This document shows, piece by piece, positions 37,901 to 48,295 of a stretch of DNA of 64,000 bases (the stretch's first letter is position 1; each line of letters opens with the position of its first letter). The notes beneath the pieces are model-generated. The model did no database searches. It was given only the letters and a program-made list of their open reading frames with translations, and was not told where the DNA came from. Source of the DNA: Spirodela intermedia. Its lineage: Eukaryota; Streptophyta; Magnoliopsida; Alismatales; Araceae. The position numbers and the translations under genes were made by a program. Location of the stretch: NCBI GenBank assembly GCA_902729315.2, contig LR746274.1, forward strand, positions 1,178,001-1,242,000, given 5' to 3'.

Positions 37901-40900
37901 GGCATCCAACTGAAAGAAGTAACTTTGATAACCAACAAGGAAGGGAATTAGAAAAGTGAACCCCAGTTTCCAGCCATTCCACTTTAGCATGCCTTCTCTC
38001 TCATCAGCTGTGGAAGTCAGCTAGCTGAGAGACACTAGTCAGAGGCTAAAGAGATTAGCTCCAAATCATAAAGATAGTCCCATTCTGGTCCATTGATACT
38101 TTGATGGTGAATCAGAATCTCCATGACATTAAGAGAGGAAGGAAGTCAAGGAATAGAAAAGGATGAGGGGGGGAGGAAGAAAAAGAAAAGAGCAGTGTGA
38201 TGAGGATGATGACAGTAAAGAAGCAGATGTAAAGGAAGAAGAAGAATGCAGAGAAAGATGTAAATGATATGAGGAGCGGAAAAGGAAAAAGGAAGGCTAC
38301 AAGAGGATAGAAAAGGAGTATATTATGATGACAATAAGTATAATGATGAATACGAAGATTTAAAGGAAGTAGAAAAATGTGTGAGGACACCTTGTCAAGC
38401 ATATGTTATTTTCCATTTGACTATTCCCAGATGTACCTACCCTCATCTCCTCTTTCTTTCCGATTTTTTAAGTTTTCATTAGCAACAAATTCATTCATAC
38501 TCTCAACGGTACCCCCACCTTGAAGCTATTGCAAAAAACTCGTTGAACCCAACAAGCTGATTTTGATGATTAAAAAATCTCAATTTCATACTAATTTGTA
38601 TTGATCTTTCTCATGCGTTTTATGCAAAGAAAAAAAAATTATAATAAAATGGGCAGAAAATAAAGACAACATTACTAATATTGATCCCCTGAAAACAAGG
38701 CAATATGGAAGCCAACAAACATTTTTGTGTACATAATTTTGAATAATAACAAATTGTCTGCCCCTTAAAAGTGTTGATATTTTTATAAAACATCAATCCG
38801 TGGCAACAAAATGGAAGCCAACAAACACAACAGTTGGCCCTAATAACTAAGATGTTGTCATTTACATACTGTCCAAACCTACACAGAAAAGAAGAACATC
38901 AAGTTTTGGGGTCAACATCTGGCCAGGGGAAAGTCAACACTCAATTGTAGCCAGCTGACTAAAAGGTGTCAACACCTACAGTTTTGTGACAGTGAGCTTG
39001 TCCAAAACGAAATGTCAAAAGAGCTGAAAATTGAGATGTTTTCTAGCCACTGGAGGAGCAGTCTTTAACAACAGTTAGCAGAGAATCTCCAACTACAACA
39101 GAGCAAGACGAAAGAGAGATTAAAAAGCCTTAGAACTCCACATTGCAATCTTTAATGACGTTCTCAAGCACACAGTATTTCAGAGCCATTCAAGGTTCAA
39201 GTGAGTACCTGAACTTGTCATGGCTTACAATTGAATCATTCAAAAGCATTTTCATTTACATACAAGGATATGTAATTTTTGTTTTTCTTTCATTGTGTCT
39301 TGATGAGCTTATTTGATCAAAACTTGAAAGGTTATGGTTGACACCTCGAGGAAGCCAGTTGATAAATATAAGATATGATTGACATTTGGGAAAGCCAATG
39401 TATCTACATTAAGTTCGAAAGAAAATTGAAAACACCAAATGGGAAGCTTAGAAACTGGAGAACGTTTTAGATTTGACTAACCATAGCAAAATCGTGTCCC
39501 TTTTGTAGTTAGAGAGTGCAATCTCTAGTTCCACACTCGATTTCATTTCAACACAACACTATAATAATATATATTCCACTCTGCTTAGTTTACTTCACAA
39601 TTGAAAAAAGTATCACACACCCTCAATACATGGTTATTTGGTTCACACCCTCAAATGTTGTGGCAACCATTATCAAGCCCTACATTGATGGAATAATAAA
39701 CCCACGACAAGCCATTAAAGAATAATGTGTTCATGTAACCAAATTCAGCTGACAGTAAGCAGTGGTACGTAAAGAAGAACCTTCAACATGATAAACAAAA
39801 GCATTAACGTTCCCAATATGTATGTATGTCTACCTTGAAATCATTACATTGGCAGTTATGCATATGGATATCAATTTATAAGCAATCTCAAAAAAGCTTG
39901 AAACTTTGAATTATTCTACATTAACTGTTAAATACGAGGAAGCATGCTAAGAATCCATTTCAAGAAAATTGCAGCATTTAGCCACATAAAACTTGGTTAG
40001 CTCCAGTCCCAACAAGCCTGTAGACTGAGGGTTTGCTTTACCAAGAACATGACCAACAAAAATTCATACGTAATTAATTGTTTCCAGTTGTCACCAAAAA
40101 AAAATTCTACAACATATTAATAGATGAAAACTGGAAGTGCTGGCAAGGTAACAAAAAACTTGCATTTAATAAACCAATTCTTTTTCAAATACCATAGTTC
40201 AAAACTACAATTGAGAGCCACAGTTGTATAGGTTAAGAAAAACGAATTCTTACAGGACTAGTTACTCCGGCTGTCAATTTGGGAGAAAGACAAGCAACAA
40301 TGCGTTGTGCAAGGGCTGTTGTACTGACTTCTGAAACAATTGTCTTAAGGGCTATACTTGCAACATCACGATGCTGATCCTTTCCACTCAGCAACTTATC
40401 ACATAGCTTGTTAGTCATCTCTAAAACCGTCTCCTCACTAACTTTCTTAACAAGTGGGGCAAGGCTACAATACAAGAAAGAAGACGAAAATTACTTCACA
40501 AACAGTAAAAATACAACCATATTTTAATAATAAAATTAGATAATATATAAATTCCTTAAAATGATGTCATGAATAAAATGACTGCATTCACTAGAGATTT
40601 CAAACTAGAGGGAAGAGCACAACCATGAATAGTCCATAATATCAGTAACTATTTCTCCTATTCTAAAGGGCCCACAAGCAGACAAAGGTCAGGAAATTTG
40701 AACTAGAATAATGTGCGATACCTTAGAACTTTCTACACAACAATCTTGAAAACTACGACAAAGGAAATATGTGATACCTAAAATTAAGTACACTGAGGCG
40801 TGATGGTCCAGAGAGGTCTATAAAGGCATAACACCTTCAGAGAACAAAAGATAAAATTTGACCTGATATAAAGAAGAGAGACCTGAGTGTATAAATTAAA

Positions 40901-43900
40901 AAGGAAATCCTACCAGAACTAAAGAGTTCGAGCTATTGTTATCCAATTATGAGTGGAATTTATACATAACAAAATAGTCTGGATTCTGGTGAAGAATTCT
41001 TCAAAAAAATGGAGTAAAGGCATGATCAGGGCATGTAGGTTGGGTTCCCCAAAGCAAAAACCCTTACATCAACACTGTCCTCCTGAGAGATTCCATGACT
41101 GATACCGTTCAAGTTATTTTGGTCTTAGCCATCAGTTTGTAGTTTCTTTGGGATCTGATGACAACCAGGAGACAAGAACCATATAATGTGTAAAATAGCC
41201 AAAGATTATTGCCACTGGATAGGCAGACAACCAGTGCAGATCATAGCTTATAATGATTATAAAAAACTGACCCCATTTCCCCTATCATCTCTATTCTAGA
41301 GACTAAAAACAAGGATGAGAGCCTAAAAGTCGTCCAGAATCCATGGCCAGTGGTAGTGGTGTAAGAGATGCAAATAATAAGGAGATGATAGCACTGGCCT
41401 TGGACCAGAGAATATTGAACTATCGAGCTACATCAAGTTGATGCCAGCTTTTCCAGAGGTAAGAGCAATGGGTATGCATTTTGACAAGACGCCTACTACA
41501 GCATTGACATGGACAGTGGATGTCATCCACAAGACCAGCGCATATTTTCCGTTGTCAACCAAGATCCTAATCACATAGCAAAAACTCCAGGCAGTACAAA
41601 GACGATGGATTATTGAACACAAAATCGGTATAACACTGACAGGATAGAAAAGGCACTCTTATTTTACTCAAGCACTCTTATCAGTCTATCTTTATAATCA
41701 TTTAGAATTTCAAAGATTGGCTAGAAGGCTAGAAGCTATCTTTGACGATAAATTGGACTGAGTGGGAGAGATCAAGATGACCGCATGACAATCATTAGAG
41801 GCCGACAAAGACAGCAGTAGTGAAGGATAGGACATCCACATCCTGAAGAAGACTAATCTGGCGCTTCAATGCGAGTGCCAATAAAGCTTCAAACAAAAAT
41901 TGCAGAGATATCAAACTCAATTACGAAATGAATAATCAAATAATTCTATCAATTTTTTCAGTTCATTGTCCAAGTAAACCATCAACCAGCTGCTGTGCTC
42001 CTCCTAGGGGAGGCAATTGAAGAAGATTGAAGATAGGGATAATATTCTAGCTAAACAGGTGGGCATGACATGGTCCTTTGTCAGAGTTATTTCCTCACTC
42101 TGTAATGCAACTAAAACTCACGCAGCTGTGCTGGAAAAGTAGCACTGCAGATAAGGCAGGTCCGCAATATAACTCAAGAAAAGAGATAAGAAGACAAGAA
42201 TAACAGTAGAGGAAAAGAACAGCACGCATCCCCGTCTCTCAAACTTCTTAAAGTGAGGAATCCCATTATTGCGCACAATCTTCTCAAACAAATGATCAAT
42301 GAAGTGGGGCATGAACGTGCAACCCAATGCAGACAAATCGGAGTGACAAGGTTCCTCATGTGCCAGGGCTCCAGTCAACCACGCCTTGGGGGATGGCGGA
42401 TGCTCCACAAATGGTAGCGACGTAGAAAAACTGCGTGGCTGAGAGGATTATGATGAAGGCCTTCATGGTTCTCTGGGACAATTTATAACAGGTTGAGTAA
42501 ACCTTCTGATGGGCTGAAGATAGGACGGGAGAGAGCCAGAAAAATATTGACGTGAAGCTTTCTGGCAGGTCAGAGGGATGGCCATCTATATCCCCCATAA
42601 TCCACAAAAAAATGAAAGTTACAAATTATGGGATAGCTCACCTAAAATGCCCGATGATAACAGTTAAGGTCGATCTATGGAGGAGGTTCAAACTTATCAC
42701 CCTACGACAGAAGACTAGACAGTGGACTTTACGTTACACTTGTCCTGTTGTATGCATCATCCTAAGAGGCAGCTCATCACAATATGCAACAAAGATGAAG
42801 AATTCCCCGAGATTTTGGAGCCAATATAGCTAGTAATAAGACAAAAAGAGTATACTTGGAATCCGAAAGCTTTAATGGTTGATTACACATCCTGTCTCAC
42901 ATAAAGAAAAGCATGTATTGATGAAGGATTTTTCAACTATAGCCATGCAGTCTTTTTATAACAAGTGTCAGCACGGGGAAATTTCGGGGGAAATGTGCAA
43001 ATATATCCCTCCCCACATTTTTCGAACATATGCACGCAGTGGACTCTGTCACACAGTAAAATTAGTCATCAATGACTTTACACTTGTCTATCACTTTGTA
43101 TGATTGGAAAGCTCTATACCACATTAAGACTTCAAAAGTAAAACAAAAAAGTAGACATATTGAGATAGCCCAGGTGTGACTCGAACCAACTCAACTCAAA
43201 GTCAACGATTTTACAAATAAAAATCATTTAAAAGCATTAGATACCCGTTTGAGGTATTTACTTCTGCGATTCATACAATAATAATGCATATGCGAGATTG
43301 AAATCTTGAAACGTTGATGTGATTCAAATAAGCTGGACCAAGTCACAAATTGCACCTTGTCAGCAAAAACCTTTCTTATAGGCAATTGTATTTTTGAATA
43401 GAAAATGTTACAAAGAATGAACAGAGGCAATTGAAAAACTTCTACTGACAGATAAAAAGTTCAAGAAGTAATCTTAGGGTCGATGCCCTCTATATATACA
43501 AATATTGGGTAATTGAAGTAGCGGCAGTAGCATAATAAGTCATGACCTGAGCACCTATAACTTGCATTGAATGTTGAAAGTCATGATATTTATTTAATTC
43601 ACTATGCAAAAATTCTCTCATACAAATCTGTGTTGTCAGATGCGAAGTCTATAAAGAAGAAATATGGTGAATTATACAACAGTTATGAAAGTTGTACATA
43701 AAAAATGAACCTAGAGCCAGGCAGAGAACAACATCATAGCATTTCGATTCATTTACTTTATTTCACCATTGCAATGATTACCTTCTCTACACTTTTCCAA
43801 ATTAGACTGACTTTTTCTTCCTATACATGTCTTTCTAAAGGCTAAAATAACTTCGCAAGTGATAATCTATAGCTCTCCAAATATTCACCACCACTCAGAT

Positions 43901-44465
43901 TGGTATCTTCAAGCTTTCGTTCAAGTGTCCTTATTAAAATAAAATAAAAACTAAATGAAACAGTAAAGTGAAACAAGTAAATAAATTAAATTAATTAACT
44001 TAACCAATAAAATAAGAAAGACCGAATTAAAGTAAGCAGATATGAGGAAACAAACAGGAAAGCAATAGAGAGGCTTCGAATGAGACATCAACAAACCGAG
44101 CAAATTTTCTACCACGAACAACCCAATGAAATAGGTCCATGGCGAAAAAGGATAGCATACCATTTGACAGCAAGCCCTGATACATCCCCAGAGGCATCAT
44201 CGAGCTGTTGTAGAATAACATCTGAAAGCTTTTTCTCCAGCTCAGCATCAACTTTGAAGACGTCCTTATTTAATTCACCAAGCAAATCAGAGGTCGCCAT
44301 GTATCTATAGTCTTTATCCTTACCGGTCATCTACAAGACGGTGACAAAAGTCAGTGTCAGAAAACATGTGACAACAATGTGGAGGAAACTCAAGTAAGAG
44401 CATAATAGCAATTTTAAAAAGTTGTATACCTTCTCCAATATACTGTTCAGCGTTAAGTTCGACAT
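22983..44465 (-). CDS. CAND1: CAND1, cullin-associated NEDD8-dissociated protein 1 (28 coding exons)
   Basis: CAND1 is an all-HEAT-repeat protein. It wraps around unneddylated cullin-RBX1 and exchanges substrate receptors on SCF ubiquitin ligases; in Arabidopsis it is needed for auxin responses. Exons, 5' to 3' (high to low): 44465-44430, 44330-44161, 40464-40254, 37110-36945, 36820-36691, 34642-34528, 34438-34281, 34180-34057, 33504-33454, 33338-33256, 32345-32261, 32175-32074, 31969-31871, 30923-30813, 30737-30654, 30577-30437, 29106-29014, 28923-28802, 28727-28565, 28483-28244, 26032-25784, 25692-25507, 25409-25263, 25172-25056, 24677-24509, 24358-24281, 24191-24053, 23079-22983. The sum is 3666 nt, or 1221 residues plus stop, against about 1219 in Arabidopsis as I recall it. 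The N-terminus is [20 protein letters not shown], with an acidic stretch (EEDTDN..EEEDDD) near residue 320. The C-terminal TIP120 region ends [10 protein letters not shown]. No frameshift or internal stop. Three introns have GC donors. Confidence 0.96.
25410..25506 (-). other. CAND1: CAND1 intron with GC donor (exon 22/23)
   Basis: On the minus strand the exon ends CCC ACT CTG AAG (PTLK) and the intron starts gcacgc, ending in a normal cccag before GTC AGA ACT (VRT). No GT lies at a position that keeps the frame, so a GC-AG intron is the only simple reading. Confidence 0.8.
26033..28243 (-). other. CAND1: Large CAND1 intron (2.2 kb)
   Basis: Between NS and AKQHLALL, with normal gtaagc and ctag ends. 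It holds a small interspersed duplication of about 20 bases (AGAAGATACTGGAAGACT at about 27048 and 27081). No gene was recognised. Confidence 0.7.
32346..33255 (-). other. CAND1: CAND1 intron with GC donor (exon 10/11)
   Basis: The exon ends GAT GAC TCG AG and the intron starts gcaagt, the classic strong GC-donor consensus. It ends attgtag before T CCA AGA TGG, giving DDSSPRW in frame as in the family. Confidence 0.85.
33505..34056 (-). other. CAND1: CAND1 intron with GC donor (exon 8/9)
   Basis: The exon ends ATT TAC TTG GAG (IYLE) and the intron starts gcacgt, ending ctgcag before GCC TGC CCC CGG (ACPR). Using the GT four bases further on would shift the frame, so GC is favoured. Confidence 0.8.
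35572..35858 (+). repeat. Tandem duplication in a CAND1 intron
   Basis: Two copies of a unit of about 145 bases (35572-35716 and 35717-35858) sharing CACTTCCCAGATATTTC, GGAAAGGCTTGCCAAATATA and CTTACCATGGTCTGAC. They differ at only a few positions, so the duplication is fairly recent. It lies in the 2 kb intron between exons 5 and 6. Confidence 0.9.
37111..40253 (-). other. CAND1: Large CAND1 intron 3 (3.1 kb)
   Basis: Separates VTSP from GKSTEVK. It contains a purine-rich stretch near 38130-38400 (A/G on the plus strand). No transposon domain or other gene was recognised. Confidence 0.65.
40465..44160 (-). other. CAND1: Large CAND1 intron 2 (3.7 kb)
   Basis: Splits the Cys codon of AVKCLAPL. 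It holds a possible decayed secreted-protein frame (see 42118-42468) and is otherwise featureless to me. Confidence 0.65.
42118..42468 (-). pseudogene. Possible intronic remnant of a small secreted protein
   Basis: A minus-strand ATG near 42466 opens [20 protein letters not shown], a good signal-peptide shape, then [16 protein letters not shown] and a stop. A second frame overlapping it continues [14 protein letters not shown] and [16 protein letters not shown]. One frameshift would join them. TATAAATTG lies about 15 bases upstream. I recognise no family, so this could be chance. Confidence 0.2.
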
Positions 44466-45330
44466 AGCTTTATTTATTCTCCAATTTTTAAAAAATCTGA
44501 AAAATCTTTTGCCTGCAGGTAACAAATTCCCAGGTCAAGACCTGATTTGATATTCTGCAATGTATCATACAATTGGGAAATACACAACACAGCCAAAATA
44601 TATCTTCGCGTGAGACGTTATAAAAAGATAGGATAATGGAAGTTAAGACACTGCCAAGTTCCACACTTACTGTACCGGAGATTTTTAAAGGTCAATTACG
44701 GGACTGATATAATATCATCTGTTTCGAAGAATGTGCACAACATCGGTCGGAAAAGAATAACTGCATAAGAAACGGCATAGAAATTTACACCCACGGATTC
44801 TTACTCTGCCTCTCTTGCGTCTCCACGTCAACTACTTTGTATCAAACCCCCTAGTTGTGCCCTGTCTGATACAATGAGAGCACCTAATCAACGATATCAA
44901 CGATATCAACTCCGGCGGAACTCAATCTACATCAGTGAGACAAACAACAGAACAAGAGCGTGCTTTCACATCGAACAGAACCGAGGAGAAAAAGAGGTTG
45001 CCGGCGGCAGGAAGAAAGAGAAGGAACCCTCGCATAAAGGAGCCTCTAACCAAGAAAAAAAATCCAGGGTACAGGGAAAAGAAAAAGGTGAGCATTCAGA
45101 GGAGGCACCTAGCAATCATATTACTGCAACAACACACTCGACGGGAGCTCACCGAAAATAACACCAGTGAATAAGCAATAATCGAGAGAGCTCACAGAAG
45201 GAAGGCGAGAGGGGAACTTACAGCGCCCGATGGCCACTTCCCCACGGCACGAAAAACCCTAGCGCGTTGTCGGGCGGGGGAAATCGCAGCTCCTCTAGTG
45301 AAGGCGAGAGAACACAGAGAGGCCCGGGGA
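44466..45330 (-). promoter_or_regulatory. CAND1: CAND1 5' UTR, leader intron and promoter-proximal region
   Basis: Directly upstream of the ATG, 44466-44512 is leader, preceded by a good acceptor (ttacctgcag). A strong donor (GCGCT, then gtaagtt) lies at 45221. A 5'-UTR intron of about 709 bases (44513-45221) is therefore likely. The first exon would begin beyond 45222. The GC-rich stretch there carries a telo-box type AAACCCTAG near 45248-45257, common in housekeeping plant promoters. Confidence 0.6.
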
Positions 45331-46242
45331 GGAGGGGGCGAAACAGTATGGAAACCGAAGGTGGTTCCTCATTCGCCGAAATTACGGAATTAACCTCACC
45401 ATCTCTGTAGGAGGCTTACGATGCCTCTAGAATCGGGCTTACTTCGATTGGAATCCAATATCGACCCACAACCGTATCCCATCCAACTTTCATTTCTATC
45501 GGATCCTACACCCGATAAGTTGTCACAGTGGGCCCCACCCGGGGTAACTGTCCAGAAACTGCTTTTCCCGTTTTTTGCGGTTTTAGTAAATACAAAATAT
45601 CAAAATAAAGAATAGATAGCGTAATAATTACACGCCAAATGTACACGTCGTTGTCAATATTATACAATCAACGGCATAATTGTGAATTTGTTTTCTGAGG
45701 ATATTGCGATTACTTTAGTTCGCAATTTAGGTCGAACTTCAAAAAAACTATTGATAATTGCTAAATCACAAAGTCCCCCATCAAAGTTATTCATTTCCAC
45801 AATAGCCCTCCAATTCGCAGAAGAGAGCGATCTGATCGGACACAGAAACAATTTTACAATGTTGTAGGGCGGATACCGCGAAAACCTGAAGATCAAAGAG
45901 CACCGTGGCCAAGGGGAGAACATCAGATACGGTTCAATGGAGGAAAATGCAACGTTGATCGGGGGAATCACCACGGTGAACCATTCCCAGAAAAACGTAA
46001 CGTGGTTAGATCCCGTTGACTTCCCCGGCTTCCGCCGTCATCGCCTGAACCATCTGGGGTCAAGGTGATTGATTGTCTCACGGGTTGATGAGAAATCGGT
46101 CAGCCCTTCGGATCGCGAAGGGAACTGGACCAGCTTGATCTCTGCAGAACGCAGCCACCTTCACTTTAGAGCTCTCGAGGTTCTGAGAGATACTGATCTA
46201 CAGTAGTCACCAGGTGTTCGACGATGGTTTGAACAGGCTTTT
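45331..46242. other. Spacer between CAND1 and the IDD gene
   Basis: Holds the upstream region of CAND1 and the 3' flank of the IDD gene, both on the minus strand. Short frames here show no domain. I looked for a further IDD exon with the conserved C-terminal motifs of the family and saw none. Confidence 0.5.
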
Positions 46243-47230
46243 CTACGAACGAGTGGTGGGCGAAGGTGGCCGCTCCTCCACCGCAGCGGATTGCGAGACG
46301 CGCCCCCACAAGCTCGGAAACAACAGTTCGCTAGTGAAGGTGTTCGCCCACCCCGCGCAGTCGATCGCCGGCCCGCAGGAAGATGCCCCATCTGAATGCC
46401 TCGCCGCCCCACTGCAAGCGGCACGGTGGACGACGAAGCTCTCCTTTCTGCTTGAGCGCTCCACAGGGTTGGAATTGCCCCACATGATTCGAGATCAGAT
46501 CGACTGGCTTTGAGTCAAGAACATCAGGTAGACCAGGGGGAAGCCGGGGTTGATACCTGGAGAAGAGCGTTCCACAGTCGCACTCGTACCGGCGGCTGCC
46601 GCAGACGCGGGCGTGCGCCATCCAGTCGGCGCGGACAGCGTAGCTCTTGGGGCAACCGTCGCAGTTCCACCGTTTCTCCCCGTGCTTGCGGCTGTAGTGC
46701 TTCTTGATCCCCGTGATGTCCCCCAGCGCCCGTGAGGGGTGGTGGTGAACGCAGGTCTCCTCGGGACAGACGAAGAGCCGCTTCCTCCCTGCGGCGCCGC
46801 CGGCCGCCTGCCTGCCGCCGTCGCCGAGCTTCCACGGCAGGTTGTGCCCGCGGCGGTGGATCTGCAGGTTCTGGCTCCGACGGAACTCCTTGCCGCAGAC
46901 CTCGCAGAGGAAGGATCGCGAGGAGAGGAGCGTCCTAGGAGACAGCGCTACCACCTCCGCCTCTGTGTCTGTGAGAAGATAATTCTAGGGTTTACTGACA
47001 GTGGCCGGAGCGAGGAAGCAGGAGATCGATTGGTGGCGCTTATCCAAAGTACCTGCTGTTCCTCGGGGGCTTCTCCTTCTCCTTTTCTTCGCAGTCGCAG
47101 GCTGGCCTGGACGAGGTTTCTCACCGGCGGAGATGGCGGTACCATCTCCAGGCATTGGCGGCCGAGGCGACGACTCCATCCCCTTCCTCCGATCGAACCA
47201 GAGCGAGCAAGCGTCTGCGGGTACCATCAT
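46243..47230 (-). CDS. INDETERMINATE-domain (IDD) C2H2 zinc-finger transcription factor, short form
   Basis: Three exons: 47230-47053, 46968-46557, 46447-46243; 795 nt, 264 residues. IDD proteins are plant nuclear DNA-binding factors acting in flowering, root patterning, gravitropism and sugar or gibberellin signalling. A basic KKRRRR nuclear signal lies at residues 49-53. The conserved AEVVALSPRTLL leads into finger 1 (C81-x2-C84, H..H, then HNLPWKL). Finger 2 has CPEETCVHHHPSRALGD. The two CCHC fingers are CDGCPKSYAVRADW..H..C and CDCGTLFSRKESFVVHRAAC. The finger 4 motif is split by an intron, and gtatca/caag-cag boundaries join it in frame. Only about 55 residues follow the ID domain, far fewer than the usual 200-350. 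Start could instead be Met18 at 47179. Exon 2 is very GC-rich. It faces the bromodomain gene head to head. Confidence 0.88.
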
Positions 47231-47841
47231 CCTGCTAATCTTCCGAAGCCCGACGATGAGACAGGCTGGCCCGATCGGTCTTCGGGCCTATCCGGCACCT
47301 TGACACTGACAAGAACAGTAACTGGAACGATTTTTCTGCCCCTTTGTAAATTAATAATTTATAAATATTATACTATTTTAGGGGCATTAACGGGCCGTCC
47401 TGATTTGTGCTGGGTCATGGGCCAATTCTTGGTGATGGGGAGTCTCTCTCTCTCTCTCTCTCTCTCTCAGCCTCAGCCCAACATGAGTCCCGATGAGACA
47501 GAGAGGGGTCGAAGATGGATTAAGTTGGGCCCAGGCCCGGCCCGTTGGCATATAGAAAAAGCTCCGTAATGAGAGGGAGGTAGTAGCCGGGTTTTTCAGG
47601 CCTTAGAAGATCGACACCCGGCAGAGTTCCTTTAGAAGGGGAGATCCTTGCGGAGATTAGTGTTGCTTGATTTTTGCAGGAGGAAGAGGAAGAGGATTCG
47701 GCGGAAGGGATCGGAGGGTTTCATCGTCATGCGCATGATTCCTCTATTGTCTACGATTTCTTTCGGGATTTGGGAGAAGCATAGGGGGGAGGAAATCTTC
47801 GGAGGCCGCCTCCCCGTATAACCTGTATGCAGAGGGAGGCG
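47231..47841. promoter_or_regulatory. Shared divergent promoter region (IDD / bromodomain gene)
   Basis: About 610 bases separate the two start codons, which point away from each other. It holds a (CT)n tract at 47441-47469 and a cluster of TGGGCC/GGCCC motifs at 47525-47543 (site II-like elements, usual in growth-related plant promoters). No clear TATA box is visible for either gene. Confidence 0.55.
47441..47469 (+). repeat. (CT)n microsatellite in the divergent promoter
   Basis: Pure CT run, about 14 units, placed between the two divergent genes. Confidence 0.9.
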
Positions 47842-48263
47842 ATGGATGCTACGAAATCCGCGATCGAAACGAGGGCACCTCCTCCTCCGCACGCTGCAAA
47901 CGGCTACGGGTCTACTCCGGCCATGGCTGGCCGCATGGGTAGGCCAGGAGAGGAAGGCATTAACGAGGGTTTTCTCAGCGCGGTTGCCGAAGGTCGCTGC
48001 GCGGATGAGGACAGGGTCAGGCACCAAGTCGACGAGATCGCCTCGAGGGTGGACGAGGTATAATGCATTATCTTGTCCCACATATTCCATTGTTTGTTTT
48101 CTATTTTTTTCGTTTAGACTCTGTATTTCACTAACTGCGACTGACGCTTCCGCAGCTGGAGCAAAGTGTCGGCGAGGTATCCCAGTTTTACTCGAGTAGA
48201 AAGCAGTCGAACAATGCCATAAGTTCGAAAGTTTGTGGAGGCGGCGCAAGTTCGGTCCCCAAG

Positions 48264-48295
<32 letters not shown>

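Noticed and set aside
46739-47569. 276-codon plus-strand open frame
   Set aside because: Antisense to the GC-rich IDD exons and promoter; it has no domain, and GC-rich DNA often yields long chance frames.
47632-48249. 205-codon minus-strand open frame
   Set aside because: Antisense to the first two exons of the bromodomain gene, with no recognisable motif.
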